NCBI RefSeq assembly: GCF_002741035.1
Contig: NZ_CP016808.1
Span: forward strand, 4,140,501 to 4,204,500
DNA: 64,000 nt
DNA from: Paenibacillus sp. BIHB 4019
GTDB taxonomy: Bacteria > Bacillota > Bacilli > Paenibacillales > Paenibacillaceae
Direction: 5' to 3'
Numbering within the stretch: the stretch's first letter is position 1; each line of letters begins with the position of its first letter. This document shows, one piece after another, positions 9,264 to 17,534 of the stretch. The position numbers were made by a program, and so were the translations under genes. The notes beneath the pieces were generated by a model that was not told where the DNA came from, searched no databases, and saw only the letters and a program-made list of their open reading frames with translations.

Positions 9264-9446
9264 ATGATGGAGGAGAACAAGGAAAGAGAGCTGGATGAAA
9301 TTAAGCTGCGGCTGGAGAAGCTGGAGCAGGAGCACGGAAAACGGCAAGGCTTGCCTGGCGGGCTGAAATTCGCTATCGGTTTTGTTGTTGTCATGTTTTT
9401 GATGTTGATGTCTATTGGTGTCGTTCAATTTATTTCGGCAAAATAA
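9264..9446 (+). CDS. Small membrane protein, unknown function
   Basis: 60 residues with a convincing AGGAGGAAGAGG ribosome binding site. The N-terminal ~30 residues are charged and heptad-like (KERELDEIKLRLEKLEQE, probable coiled coil) and the C-terminal ~25 are one membrane helix (FAIGFVVVMFLMLMSIGVVQF). Not assigned to a family. It lies between the GDPD and monooxygenase-fold genes on the same strand. Confidence 0.7.
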   Translation: MMEENKERELDEIKLRLEKLEQEHGKRQGLPGGLKFAIGFVVVMFLMLMSIGVVQFISAK

Positions 9447-9486
9447 TAATAACAGGTTGAAAATATAGCGGGAGGGCCGTGCGCTT

Positions 9487-9780
9487 ATGATTTTGGAAGT
9501 TGCTATTTTACAAGTCAAGGCAGGGCTCGCAGATTCGTTCGAGGCCAGCTTCAAGGAAGCTTCGCAAATCATTTCCAGCATGAAAGGCTACGTGCATCAT
9601 GAGCTGCAGCGCTGCCTGGAGGAGCAAAATAAATACCTGCTGCTCGTGAAATGGGAGACGCTGGAGGACCATACAGAGGGCTTCCGCGGTTCCTCGGAAT
9701 ATCAGGAGTGGAAGCGGCTGCTGCATCATTATTATGATCCGTTTCCGGTCGTGGAGCATTACACGAGCATCGAGCTGTAG
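9487..9780 (+). CDS. Antibiotic biosynthesis monooxygenase (ABM) domain protein
   Basis: A 97-residue dimeric alpha/beta-barrel protein of the ABM/YgiN type: MILEVAILQVKAG at the start, the HHELQRCLEEQNKYLLLVKWE core, and a C-terminal HYTSIEL strand. A GGGAGG site precedes the ATG. Family members oxidise quinol-like compounds or bind small aromatics; nothing here fixes the substrate. The stop is directly followed by the start of the phosphatase-like gene, indicating translational coupling. Confidence 0.8.
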   Translation: MILEVAILQVKAGLADSFEASFKEASQIISSMKGYVHHELQRCLEEQNKYLLLVKWETLEDHTEGFRGSSEYQEWKRLLHHYYDPFPVVEHYTSIEL

Positions 9781-9781
9781 G

Positions 9782-10111
9782 ATGAGCAAGCTATTATTTA
9801 TATGCAGCCGGAACAAATGGCGCAGCTTGACAGCTGAAACGGTGCTGAATGGTGTAGATGGACATGAGGTGCGTTCTGCCGGAACAGAGCCGCAGGCTAG
9901 AGTGCGAGTGACCGAAGGCCACATCGGCTGGGCTGACGTTATTTTTGTCATGGAGAAAAAGCATTTGCGCCGCATGCAGGAGAAGTTTCCCCATGCGATA
10001 AGCGAGAAGCGGGTCATTTGCCTGCACATTCCTGATGAATACGAATAGATGAATGCCGATCTTATACAACTGCTGCAAGCTGCCGTTATAGAATATATGC
10101 CTGATGAATAA
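9782..10111 (+). pseudogene. Low-molecular-weight tyrosine phosphatase-like gene with in-frame amber codon
   Basis: Translation from the ATG at 9782 gives 88 residues beginning MSKLLFICSRNKWRSLTAE, the C-x-x-N-x-x-RS loop of the small COG4551-type predicted phosphatases, and ending IPDEYE at a TAG (10046-10048). The same frame continues with ATG and 19 more codons (NADLIQLLQAAVIEYMPDE) to TAA at 10111. The joined sequence DEYE-[TAG]-MNADLIQLL resembles the usual family C-terminus (DEYxYMDPELIELL), where a Tyr codon would stand at the TAG. So one TAT/TAC-to-TAG change appears to have removed the last helix. The shortened protein could still fold; whether it is active is unknown. The preceding gene's stop touches its start. 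Confidence 0.7.
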
Positions 10112-10157
10112 TGGCATAAAAGGAAAATTCATAAACAATGAAAGGAGGAACTTCAGC

Positions 10158-10580
10158 ATGCTGGTCAAAAGCTTGCGCGTGCTGCTCATGGTCGCGCTGC
10201 TTACTGCAATTGCTGTGCAGCCGCTTGCGGCAGCTGCGAAGACGGTGACGATTAAGGTTACCTTCGTTAGTGAGGATTTGGTGTCGAACGATTCTGTGGG
10301 GAATGAGTGGGAGACGCAGGTTTTGATCAATGGAAAGGCCGTAGCCGCTGGAGACAGCATTAAGCTGACGCTAAAGCCAAGCGAGCTTGTGAAGCTGGAG
10401 GCAACGGCAATCGAGCAGGACAAAATCCCTGATGTCGGCACAGCCAATAAGTCTTTCAAGGCTTCAACGGTGACGTCGAGCAAGAAGCATACGCTTGATG
10501 TAAAGGTCGTGGAAAACAGAGGCCGATACTCTGGCAACGCTGCAAAATGGAAGTTTGTTTTTAAAGTAGAGAAGGCGTAA
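10158..10580 (+). CDS. Secreted protein of unknown function
   Basis: 140 residues from the ATG at 10158 (AAAGGAGG nine bases upstream). Residues ~1-30 form a signal peptide (LRVLLMVALLTAIAVQPLAAAA), cleaved probably after the AAA. The mature ~110 residues are rich in beta-strand patterns, Lys and Thr, and contain no cysteine. No family recognised. Confidence 0.7.
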   Translation: MLVKSLRVLLMVALLTAIAVQPLAAAAKTVTIKVTFVSEDLVSNDSVGNEWETQVLINGKAVAAGDSIKLTLKPSELVKLEATAIEQDKIPDVGTANKSFKASTVTSSKKHTLDVKVVENRGRYSGNAAKWKFVFKVEKA

Positions 10581-10598
10581 GCGAGGAAATGCAGAGGT

Positions 10599-10630
10599 AG
10601 GCGGCGGGGCTATGGGGCTCCGCCTTTTTC
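10599..10630 (+). terminator. Intrinsic terminator
   Basis: AGGCGG pairs with CCGCCT and is followed by TTTTTC, just after the secreted-protein gene. Confidence 0.6.
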
Positions 10631-10724
10631 TTGGCTGGATAGGTAACTAGAGTTGGCCTGCTGCTCCTTGCGTAAGGGGCAAGCCTCATCTTATCGTTCC
10701 GAGGGTGGGAACAGCAGCATGCGA

Positions 10725-10848
10725 TCGTGGCTGAGAGCACCGTGGCTGAGAGCACCGTGGCTGAGAGCGCTGTTACTGAGGTCACTGTTGCTGAGAGCGC
10801 TGTTACTGAGGTCACTGTTGCTGAGATCACTATTGCTGATGGCGCGCA
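10725..10848 (+). repeat. 15-bp minisatellite
   Basis: About seven imperfect copies of a 15-bp unit of the type GCTGAGAGC(A/G)C(C/T)GTG/T, arranged partly as a 30-bp higher-order repeat (GAGAGCGCTGTTACTGAGG twice). Open in more than one frame (AESTV-like pentapeptides in one), but no frame has a convincing start. It abuts the four-module element on its left. Confidence 0.75.
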
Positions 10849-10873
10849 GCTCGGGAATACTCACTGTTTTTTT

Positions 10874-11055
10874 GAGGACCGAGGTTCCGCTATTGTGGCT
10901 TATTATTCGATTCCAGGCGGTAAGCGGACAGGAAAGCCGCTATGGCTCTCCTCATCCCGTCAAAATGGCTTTTGTCAGCACATTAGCTGCTCCTGAGTCC
11001 GCAGACAGTGCCTAATCCCGTGATTTTGTGTAAATAGCGGCTGCTGTGTCCACCA
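10874..11055 (+). repeat. Four-module inverted element, copy 1
   Basis: Four copies of a ~21-bp module: forward at 10876-10894 and 10924-10943 (GCGGACAGGAAAGCCGCTAT), reverse at 10982-11002 (ATTAGCTGCTCCTGAGTCCGC) and 11032-11051. Start-to-start spacings are ~50, 58 and 50 bp, the same as in the copy at 43.33-43.51 kb. Modules 1/4 and 2/3 can pair into a nested hairpin. Confidence 0.75.
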
Positions 11056-11156
11056 AATATCCTTGTGTCTTTGTGCTAGGAGCAAACCCGCGAAACAAAG
11101 AGTCCCACGGTGCCTTTGGTAAGTAGATTCACATTCACAAGGGGTGGCATTAAATT

Positions 11157-11561
11157 ATGGACAATAAACATCCCAGATATGTTACAAGAAGTGCTGTGGA
11201 GGGGCTTGTAGAGAAAATCAAGTTGCCACCCCCAGGTGAATTCACACAAGACTGGGAATATGAAGTTTCTTATTTTTCTAAAATTGGTGAATTTTTGCAT
11301 GCATATGAAAGCATGGATTTAAACCTCGAAGAAAAATTTGCTTTAATGATTATTATTGTTGAATCATACAACGATGCGATTTCGGGAAACAAGGCCGAAG
11401 AAAATATAGCTGAGCTCATAAAATATCATTTAATAAGGGATGTAAATATTCATATAAATACCATATGTTATTGGGCGAAACTTGATGAGGATGATATTGA
11501 AAATGTTTTTGCTATCACTCCCTTTATGAGGGAAATTGCTACTATAGATAAGACATTGTAG
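11157..11561 (+). CDS. AT-rich isolated gene, unknown; possibly an immunity-type protein
   Basis: 134 residues with AAGGGGTGG before the ATG. The protein is acidic, with a pattern W-x-Y-E-V ... EFLHAYESMDLNLEEKFALMIIIVES that resembles small orphan immunity proteins of polymorphic toxin systems, but this is a weak impression from pattern only. Base composition is markedly more AT-rich than the neighbours, suggesting acquisition. No toxin gene is adjacent. It lies directly right of the four-module element. Confidence 0.6.
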   Translation: MDNKHPRYVTRSAVEGLVEKIKLPPPGEFTQDWEYEVSYFSKIGEFLHAYESMDLNLEEKFALMIIIVESYNDAISGNKAEENIAELIKYHLIRDVNIHINTICYWAKLDEDDIENVFAITPFMREIATIDKTL

Positions 11562-11759
11562 CTAAGGCAGCTATTACGAAAAATAGTCGTTGAATTCCGC
11601 TCTTTTTCGTAAGCGATTGCAAGTGATGGCCCAATAATTTCTTGCGAATTTCGACATATTCGTTTAAAATCTTCAACATACATAGTGCTTGAAGCATGTT
11701 GGATTTGGGTAGCGGACTAGTAAAAAAGGCTGGGTTTGATGCGGGAGGAAGAGGATCGG

Positions 11760-13514
11760 ATGATCGGATTTTTCAGGAAACGTTTAGTGGCACGCATTGT
11801 TGCGGTAGTTACGCTAGTCATTGTTATTATCTCTGCCGGCAGCGTATTGCTGCAGCTTGCGAACATGAAGTCAGCTGCACAGGAGGCCATTTCCAGCTAT
11901 AACATCCAGATTGCTCAGAGCTACGTCAACCAGCTGGATACAGCTGCTTATGCGGAGTTTGCCAAAGAACCGAAGGAAAATGATTTATTTTTGACCATAC
12001 GAGATGAGCTTGATGATTTTCGCGTGCGCATCGGCGCCATGTATGTGTATTTCGTGAAAATCGATGACAAGGGCACGCCGCTTATTATGGTGGACGGCAT
12101 GAAGGATGCGGATAAGGCATCACCGATTAATGAAGTGACGGATATGCCGGGCGATGCGGTTCAGAAACTGCTGCAAGGAAGCCCAGCAAGCTCGCCGATT
12201 ATTGACAATGAGGAGTACGGCAAATATATTTCCTCGTACGCTCCCTTATTGGACAGCAGCGGCGCATTGATTGGCGTCATTGGCATTGATACGGCTGTGT
12301 CCGTTGTTAGCGATATTGAATCGGATATTATTAAGTCGAGCATTCCCTTTTATGTCCTGCTGCTGTTCATTACGGCTGCGGCCATTGCGATCGTATTGCG
12401 CTTTGTCGTAAAGGGGCTCAGACCGCTGAAAGTATTGAAGGCCAGTGTCGATAAAATGGCGCATGGCGAGCTGGCGCAGGCCAATCAGATTTTGACGGCG
12501 TATCATCTCAGAAGCGAGGATGAAATCGGCAGCACGTTTAAAGCGATGATTCATATGTCGGGCAACTTGAATAAAATCATTAGCGATATGGTTGCAGGTG
12601 TTGCGGCTACGACGAATATTTTAGTTGATTCGACAGAGCAATTCAGCCGCAATGCGGAGGAAATGCTGGTCATGAGCAAGACGGTTGACCATTCCGTCCA
12701 GCATATCCGGCAGGGCGCACATACGCAGAAGCAAGGCGCAAGCGACAGTGCGAATGCGATGGAGGAAATCGCTAAAGGAATCACTAATGTATCCGAGTCC
12801 TCAACCGCCGTTTCGGATGCGGCGACAAGCGCGCTGGCCACAGCGCAATCAGGCAAAGAAAGCATGACCCAGATGAAAAATCAGATGGAGAACATTTCCG
12901 TGGTAGCCGGAGATGTTGCCGCAATGGTCGATGTGCTTAGCGGCTACTCGCAGGAAATAGGCGGGGCGCTGCAAGCGGTACGGGATTTTGCTACCCAGAC
13001 GAAGCTGCTGGCGCTGAATGCTTCGATTGAAGCAGCCCATGCAGGCGAGCATGGCAAAGGCTTCGCTGTTGTAGCCGATGAAGTGCGGAAGCTGGCGGAG
13101 GCTTCAAGCTTATCGGTGCAGATGATATCGGATTTGCTGCTTGGCATTCAGCAGGAATCCCAGCACATCGGCACGAAGATGGGCGTAACAGCCAAAGAGA
13201 TTGGCCAAGGCGTAGCGATTACGGCGGAAGCGGAGCAAGCTTTTACCCATGTAGTGGACGCCTTCCGCACCGTGACGCAGCGCATTCAAGAGGTATCTGC
13301 AACGGCGGAGGAGATGACGGCAGGGTCTGAGGAGGCTGCGGCGTCCGTCCATGCGATTGCGCATATTGCATCGGGCGTTTCGGAACGCTCTGATGAGATT
13401 TACCGCTTGACCAGCGAGCAGTCGGTCATGTTCCAGAGGGTGGCGCAAACGTCGAGTCTGCTTCGGCAGCAGACGCATGAGATGAGCGAAGCCGTGAAAA
13501 AGGTTAACGTATAA
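11760..13514 (+). CDS. Methyl-accepting chemotaxis protein
   Basis: 584 residues from the ATG at 11760; an in-frame ATG at 11736 lies before the ribosome binding site GGGAGGAAGAGG and is rejected. Order: short cytoplasmic N-terminus, membrane helix (~10-30), extracellular Cache-like domain ([15 protein letters not shown] near its end), second membrane helix (~200-220), HAMP domain, then a long coiled-coil signalling domain with the conserved tip ([36 protein letters not shown]). It passes an external signal to CheA/CheW. No other chemotaxis gene is nearby and the ligand is unknown. Confidence 0.93.
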   Translation: MIGFFRKRLVARIVAVVTLVIVIISAGSVLLQLANMKSAAQEAISSYNIQIAQSYVNQLDTAAYAEFAKEPKENDLFLTIRDELDDFRVRIGAMYVYFVKIDDKGTPLIMVDGMKDADKASPINEVTDMPGDAVQKLLQGSPASSPIIDNEEYGKYISSYAPLLDSSGALIGVIGIDTAVSVVSDIESDIIKSSIPFYVLLLFITAAAIAIVLRFVVKGLRPLKVLKASVDKMAHGELAQANQILTAYHLRSEDEIGSTFKAMIHMSGNLNKIISDMVAGVAATTNILVDSTEQFSRNAEEMLVMSKTVDHSVQHIRQGAHTQKQGASDSANAMEEIAKGITNVSESSTAVSDAATSALATAQSGKESMTQMKNQMENISVVAGDVAAMVDVLSGYSQEIGGALQAVRDFATQTKLLALNASIEAAHAGEHGKGFAVVADEVRKLAEASSLSVQMISDLLLGIQQESQHIGTKMGVTAKEIGQGVAITAEAEQAFTHVVDAFRTVTQRIQEVSATAEEMTAGSEEAAASVHAIAHIASGVSERSDEIYRLTSEQSVMFQRVAQTSSLLRQQTHEMSEAVKKVNV

Positions 13515-13522
13515 GGCAATCG

Positions 13523-13562
13523 AATAAGAGCGGGGCGCATGCGGCGTCCCGCTTATTTTTTA
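13523..13562 (+). terminator. Intrinsic terminator of the chemoreceptor gene
   Basis: AATAAGAGCGGGGCGC pairs with GCGTCCCGCTTATT and is followed by a T-run. The dispersed repeat begins at its 3' edge. Confidence 0.8.
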
Positions 13563-13650
13563 TATAAGCATTTATAAGTTTCATCCTTATAATGGGCTTA
13601 TAGTTCCCGGACTGAAACGCGCCGCGCCGCAAAAAGGAGGGCGACAGCCG
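13562..13650 (+). repeat. Dispersed two-part palindromic repeat, copy 2
   Basis: AT-rich half (ATATAAGCATTTATAAG ... CTTATAATGGGCTTATA) followed by a GC-rich half (GACTGAAACGCGCCGCGCCGC ... GGGCGACAGCCGTTTAACCTT). It belongs to the subtype whose GC half reads GACTGAAACGCGCCGC, shared with the copies at 24.9, 37.95 and 49.7 kb. Confidence 0.75.
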
Positions 13651-13742
13651 TTTAACCTTGGTTCAGCAATAGAAACAGGTATAATAGACAGGAGGAAAGA
13701 GCACGAAACTATAGAGGAACATAAAAAGAAGAGGAGGAGCTT

Positions 13743-14723
13743 ATGCGCAAGTTGCTCAAAAGAGTAGGGATATTCATAGCCGCTGCAGCTGCTATCATCG
13801 TTTTTCTTTATTTTCAAAATAATGCTTTGACGGTGTCGTCATTTCAGCTTTCGTCGGCGAAGCTGCCGCAAGGGCTGAAAGACTTTACCATTGTGCAGCT
13901 GTCCGATGTGCATGGCAAAAGATTTGGCGACCATCAGCAGCGGCTCGTCCGCAAGGTGGAAAATCAGCAGCCGAACATCATCGTCGTTACAGGCGATTTA
14001 ATTGATAGCAGGCGTGGAGGCGAGGCGGAAAGCCTTGAGCTAATGGCAGAAATCGTGAAGCTGGCCCCTGTTTATTATGTGACGGGCAATCATGAATATG
14101 CTTACGCGCGTTACCCGGAGCTGGAGAAAAAGCTGCTGGAGCTTGGCGTTCATGTCCTGCGAAATGAAACGGAAAGCATCTCTGTTGGAAGTAGTAATGG
14201 AACGGGGACTGGAAGTAGAGCAGGGAGCGGGGCTGAGACTGGGGCTGTGGCCGGAGCTGGAGAAATCCGATTGCTAGGCATCGATGATCCGAAATTTTCA
14301 TCGTTTGCTGGACATGATGCAGAGGCGGCGGAGCAAAATATTCAAACAGCTATTGAAGACTTTGCCAACATAGCCGGGAAAGAGAAGGCGGGTGCCGCAA
14401 CGAAAGCGGAGGCGGGAAAGCAATCCGAAGAAGGGCTTTACACGATACTTCTGTCCCATCGTCCTGAACTGTTTGACGTCTATGTTCGTGAAGATATCGA
14501 TCTGGCCTTCTCGGGCCATGCCCATGGCGGGCAAGTCAGGCTGCCGTTCATTGGCGGGCTCGTCGCTCCGGGGCAGGGTTTACTGCCCGTATACGATGCG
14601 GGCCAATATGTAAACGGACAGACGAATATGCTGGTCAGCAGAGGGCTTGGCAACAGCGTCGTTCCCCAGCGCTTGTTCAATCGCCCGAATATTGTCGTCG
14701 TTAAGCTGTCAGCTGCAAGCTAG
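13743..14723 (+). CDS. Membrane-anchored metallophosphoesterase, YkuE/YaeI type
   Basis: 326 residues with AGAGGAGG before the ATG. An N-terminal membrane helix (~8-26) anchors an extracytoplasmic calcineurin-like domain carrying all five metal motifs: QLSDVHG, VTGDLIDS, VTGNHEYAY, LSHRPELF and FSGHAHGGQVRLP. Related enzymes hydrolyse lipid-linked or lipid A-like phosphates. Two low-complexity Gly/Ala/Ser/Thr inserts (about residues 145-175 and 215-235) interrupt the domain and are unusual; the first is encoded by a purine-rich stretch at ~14180-14260. Confidence 0.88.
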   Translation: MRKLLKRVGIFIAAAAAIIVFLYFQNNALTVSSFQLSSAKLPQGLKDFTIVQLSDVHGKRFGDHQQRLVRKVENQQPNIIVVTGDLIDSRRGGEAESLELMAEIVKLAPVYYVTGNHEYAYARYPELEKKLLELGVHVLRNETESISVGSSNGTGTGSRAGSGAETGAVAGAGEIRLLGIDDPKFSSFAGHDAEAAEQNIQTAIEDFANIAGKEKAGAATKAEAGKQSEEGLYTILLSHRPELFDVYVREDIDLAFSGHAHGGQVRLPFIGGLVAPGQGLLPVYDAGQYVNGQTNMLVSRGLGNSVVPQRLFNRPNIVVVKLSAAS

Positions 14724-14739
14724 CGTCCGCCTGTGGGGG

Positions 14740-15336
14740 TTATAGCTCTTCTACTACATGTAATTGAGAAATCCCGCCAATGATTAATGGAACGATTTTG
14801 CGGGCTAAGGCGGATGGGGATTCCAGTCTGCCTTCCTGGTTCCATTGATAGGTGATGCCATAAATCGACCAGCTTAACAAGGTGGCAGCATGCTCCAGCG
14901 TTTTTTGATCTTTATGGGGGTTTTCGCTCGTCAGCAGTTGAACAATAAAATCATCCAACTGTTTTTTAATATTTTTTTCAATAATAGGTGCGACTGAATT
15001 GTATTTCTTGACGCATTTATTGCTGGATTCATGATAATCGCATAGTGAATAAATCAGCTCCTGAACCGTATCCTCCGTCAAAGGCGCCCCGGCATCGACC
15101 CGCTTCAGAACATATTCCATAAAGGCATCCGCTAATAAAGCTTCAAGCAAGGCATATTTATCTGGAAAATGGGCATAAAACGTCGCCCGGTTAATCGTCG
15201 CTTTTTTTGCAATGTCCATAATGGTCATCGTATGAAAGTCCGTATGATTTAACTGCCACATGAAAGCATCTAATATTAATTGGCGTGTTCGAATGACTCG
15301 CGGGTCATGGGGGTTGGGCGCAAAAACACCTGGCAT
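14740..15336 (-). CDS. TetR-family repressor of the adjacent flavin oxidoreductase
   Basis: 198 residues from the ATG at 15336, which has AAAGGAGG nine bases upstream; the frame is open further but without a start signal. The N-terminal helix-turn-helix (MTIMDIAKKATINRATFYAHFPDKYALLEALL) is typical of TetR. It is divergent from an old-yellow-enzyme gene, and the shared region holds TTTAAGCAACA motifs, so it probably represses that gene and itself until an electrophile or quinone binds (inference). Confidence 0.88.
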   Translation of the reverse strand: MPGVFAPNPHDPRVIRTRQLILDAFMWQLNHTDFHTMTIMDIAKKATINRATFYAHFPDKYALLEALLADAFMEYVLKRVDAGAPLTEDTVQELIYSLCDYHESSNKCVKKYNSVAPIIEKNIKKQLDDFIVQLLTSENPHKDQKTLEHAATLLSWSIYGITYQWNQEGRLESPSALARKIVPLIIGGISQLHVVEEL

Positions 15337-15388
15337 TATAAGAAGCCTCCTTTTTCGTACACTGAAGTTTTCTCCTATTATAAACATC

Positions 15389-15453
15389 TGTTGTTTAAGC
15401 AACAAGCGATTTTTGAAAAGCAACAATGTTATTCTCGCCTCGCTTAAGCAACA
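15389..15453. promoter_or_regulatory. Candidate TetR operators
   Basis: The palindrome TGTTGTTTAAGCAACA (15389-15404) and a related half-site CGCTTAAGCAACA (15441-15453) share the core TTAAGCAACA. They lie between the divergent TetR and oxidoreductase genes. Confidence 0.55.
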
Positions 15454-15471
15454 TATCGGGCAACTTGTCGG

Positions 15472-15500
15472 TTGAATGAGGCCATAAACCTTGTTACTAT
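15472..15500 (+). promoter_or_regulatory. Promoter of the flavin oxidoreductase gene
   Basis: TTGAAT and TACTAT with a 17-bp spacer, 75 bp before the start codon and just downstream of the second candidate operator. Confidence 0.5.
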
Positions 15501-15575
15501 TTCACTCGTACCCCATTTGATTGCGTGCAATGAAGCGCAATTAATGGCACAGCCCAAATAGAGGAGGCGTTACCC

Positions 15576-16700
15576 ATGAGCAATAAACAGCAGGAAATTC
15601 ATTTAACCGAAGCCTTATTTCAACCTTATACGATTCATAATTTGACTATACCGACTCGTATTGTAATGGCGCCTATGTCACGTGGTTTTTCACCAAATGG
15701 TGTGCCAGGACCGGATGTCGCTGCCTATTATCGTCGCCGTGCAGAAAATGGTGTCGGCCTTATCGTGACCGAAGGAACCGTCATTAACCACCCAGCTGCG
15801 ACGAGTGAGCCAACTTTGCCGCATATTTATGGAGAAGCGGCTTTAAACGGTTGGGGGGAAGCAGTCAGACAGGTCCATGAAGCGGGCGGCAAAATTTTTC
15901 CGCAAATTTGGCATATGGGCATTGCGCGTCCTGCGGGCTCCCAGCCCAACCCGGATGTGCTGTCGATCAGTCCATCGGGTCTTGATCTGGATGGCAATAA
16001 AGTGGGCGAGCCAATGACAGAAGAAGAAATCGCTAACGTCATTCAGAGCTACGTCGATGCAGCAGTAAACGCGCAAAAAATAGGCTTTGACGGTATTGAG
16101 CTGCACGGTGCCCACGGGTATCTCATTGATCAATTTTTATGGGAGCAGACGAATGTGCGCACGGATCGTTATGGCGGCAATAGGATGAAGCGCACGCAAT
16201 TTGCCGTTGAGTTGATCCAGTCTATCCGCGCTGCCGTAGGTCCTGACTATCCGATTGCTATCCGCATATCGCAATGGAAAATGAACGATTACAACGCGAA
16301 GCTGGTTGATACGCCGGAGCAGCTGGAGCAATTGCTGCATGTATTGGTGCAAGCGGGAGTGGACATTTTTCACTGCTCAACGCGCCGGTTCTGGGAGCCT
16401 GAATTCGAAGGCTCTGAGCTTAACTTTGCAGGTTGGGTGAAGAAGCTGTCGGGCAAAACGACGATTACCGTTGGCTCAGTAGGGCTGGATACGGATTATG
16501 TGTCGCTTTACACAGAAGGCAAAGGGGCAGGCCATACGGATATCGATGCGTTGCTAGAGCGGCTAAGCAACGATGAATTTGATCTCGTAGCTGTTGGACG
16601 CGCACTGTTGGGCGATCCGGAATGGGCCGCGAAAATACGCGATGGCCGACTGAATGAGCTTCAAGCTTTCACGCCGGAGGCGCTTGCAGCGCTAGTATAA
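15576..16700 (+). CDS. NADH:flavin oxidoreductase, old yellow enzyme family
   Basis: A 374-residue FMN-dependent TIM-barrel enzyme. Seen: N-terminal LTIPTRIVMAPMSR, the substrate/FMN motif ELHGAHGYLIDQFLWEQTNVRTDRYGG, and C-terminal DLVAVGRALLGDPEW. GAGGAGG precedes the ATG. Family members reduce alpha,beta-unsaturated carbonyls, nitro compounds or quinones, and are often induced by electrophiles through a neighbouring TetR or MarR regulator, which fits the divergent TetR gene. Confidence 0.92.
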   Translation: MSNKQQEIHLTEALFQPYTIHNLTIPTRIVMAPMSRGFSPNGVPGPDVAAYYRRRAENGVGLIVTEGTVINHPAATSEPTLPHIYGEAALNGWGEAVRQVHEAGGKIFPQIWHMGIARPAGSQPNPDVLSISPSGLDLDGNKVGEPMTEEEIANVIQSYVDAAVNAQKIGFDGIELHGAHGYLIDQFLWEQTNVRTDRYGGNRMKRTQFAVELIQSIRAAVGPDYPIAIRISQWKMNDYNAKLVDTPEQLEQLLHVLVQAGVDIFHCSTRRFWEPEFEGSELNFAGWVKKLSGKTTITVGSVGLDTDYVSLYTEGKGAGHTDIDALLERLSNDEFDLVAVGRALLGDPEWAAKIRDGRLNELQAFTPEALAALV

Positions 16701-16738
16701 TGTATTCGGACTGGCGATAAGGATAGCCGTATGGGATA

Positions 16739-16792
16739 AAACAAAGAAGCTCTCGCTCCCCGTCAATATAGGGGCGAAAGCTTCTTTGTTGT
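16739..16792. terminator. Bidirectional terminator between convergent genes
   Basis: AACAAAGAAGCT pairs with AGCTTCTTTGTT around a CCCC/GGGG inner stem. It serves both the oxidoreductase and the leftward amino-acid transporter operon. Confidence 0.75.
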
Positions 16793-16811
16793 TGGCAGCC
16801 CATATTTTAGC

Positions 16812-17534
16812 CTACAGCACCTTGCTTAGAAAAGCTTGCGTACGCTCATGCTGGGGTGTATCGAAAATGGCAGCGGGCGGACCCTGCTCAACAATATAAC
16901 CGCCATCCATGAAAATAACGCGGTCTGCAACTTCGCGGGCGAAGCCCATTTCATGCGTCACGACTACCATCGTAATCCCTTCATGAGCCAAATCCTTCAT
17001 CACCTGAAGCACCTCGCCGACCATTTCCGGATCGAGTGCCGAGGTTGGCTCGTCGAACAGCATGACCCGCGGGTTCATCGCCAGCGCGCGGGCGATAGCG
17101 ACACGCTGCTGCTGTCCGCCGGACAAGCGGGCGGGGTATTCATCCTTTTTGGCGGCAAGACCGACTTTATCCAGCAGCGCTAAAGCCTGCTTCTCGTTTT
17201 CCGCCTTGCTTGCTTTCTTAATATGCTTAGGCGCCAGCATAATGTTCTCCAGCACCGTCAAATGCGGAAATAGATTAAACTGCTGGAACACCATGCCGAC
17301 ATTTTGCCGCAGCTTGTCTATATTCGTTTTTGGAGCTGTGACGGTAACGTCGCCGATGGTTACAACGCCGGACGTCACTTCCTCCAGCAAATTAAGACAA
17401 CGCAGGAAGGTGCTTTTGCCTGAACCGGAAGGGCCAATGATGCAGACGACTTCCTTCTCGGTAATGGTAGTGGAAATATCCCGCAGCACCTCGTTGTCGC
17501 CAAACTTTTTCTGCAAACCTTCGACAATAATCAT
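16812..17534 (-). CDS. glnQ: Polar amino acid ABC transporter ATPase, GlnQ type
   Basis: 240 residues with Walker [10 protein letters not shown], signature [15 protein letters not shown], Walker B VMLFDEP and the H-loop VVTHEMGFA. The closest style is GlnQ/ArtM-like ATPases of the polar amino acid uptake family. Its start overlaps the permease stop by four bases, so it is the last gene of a binding protein - permease - ATPase operon. Glutamine is the favoured substrate because of the binding protein's sequence and the nearby GlnK/GlnL-like sensor, but cystine or arginine are possible. Confidence 0.9.
   Translation of the reverse strand: MIIVEGLQKKFGDNEVLRDISTTITEKEVVCIIGPSGSGKSTFLRCLNLLEEVTSGVVTIGDVTVTAPKTNIDKLRQNVGMVFQQFNLFPHLTVLENIMLAPKHIKKASKAENEKQALALLDKVGLAAKKDEYPARLSGGQQQRVAIARALAMNPRVMLFDEPTSALDPEMVGEVLQVMKDLAHEGITMVVVTHEMGFAREVADRVIFMDGGYIVEQGPPAAIFDTPQHERTQAFLSKVL

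Noticed and set aside
10653..11015. Open frames across the 15-bp minisatellite (AESTV-type and LLLRS-type)
   Set aside because: Several frames are open because of the repeat unit length; none has a ribosome site and all run into the non-coding four-module element.
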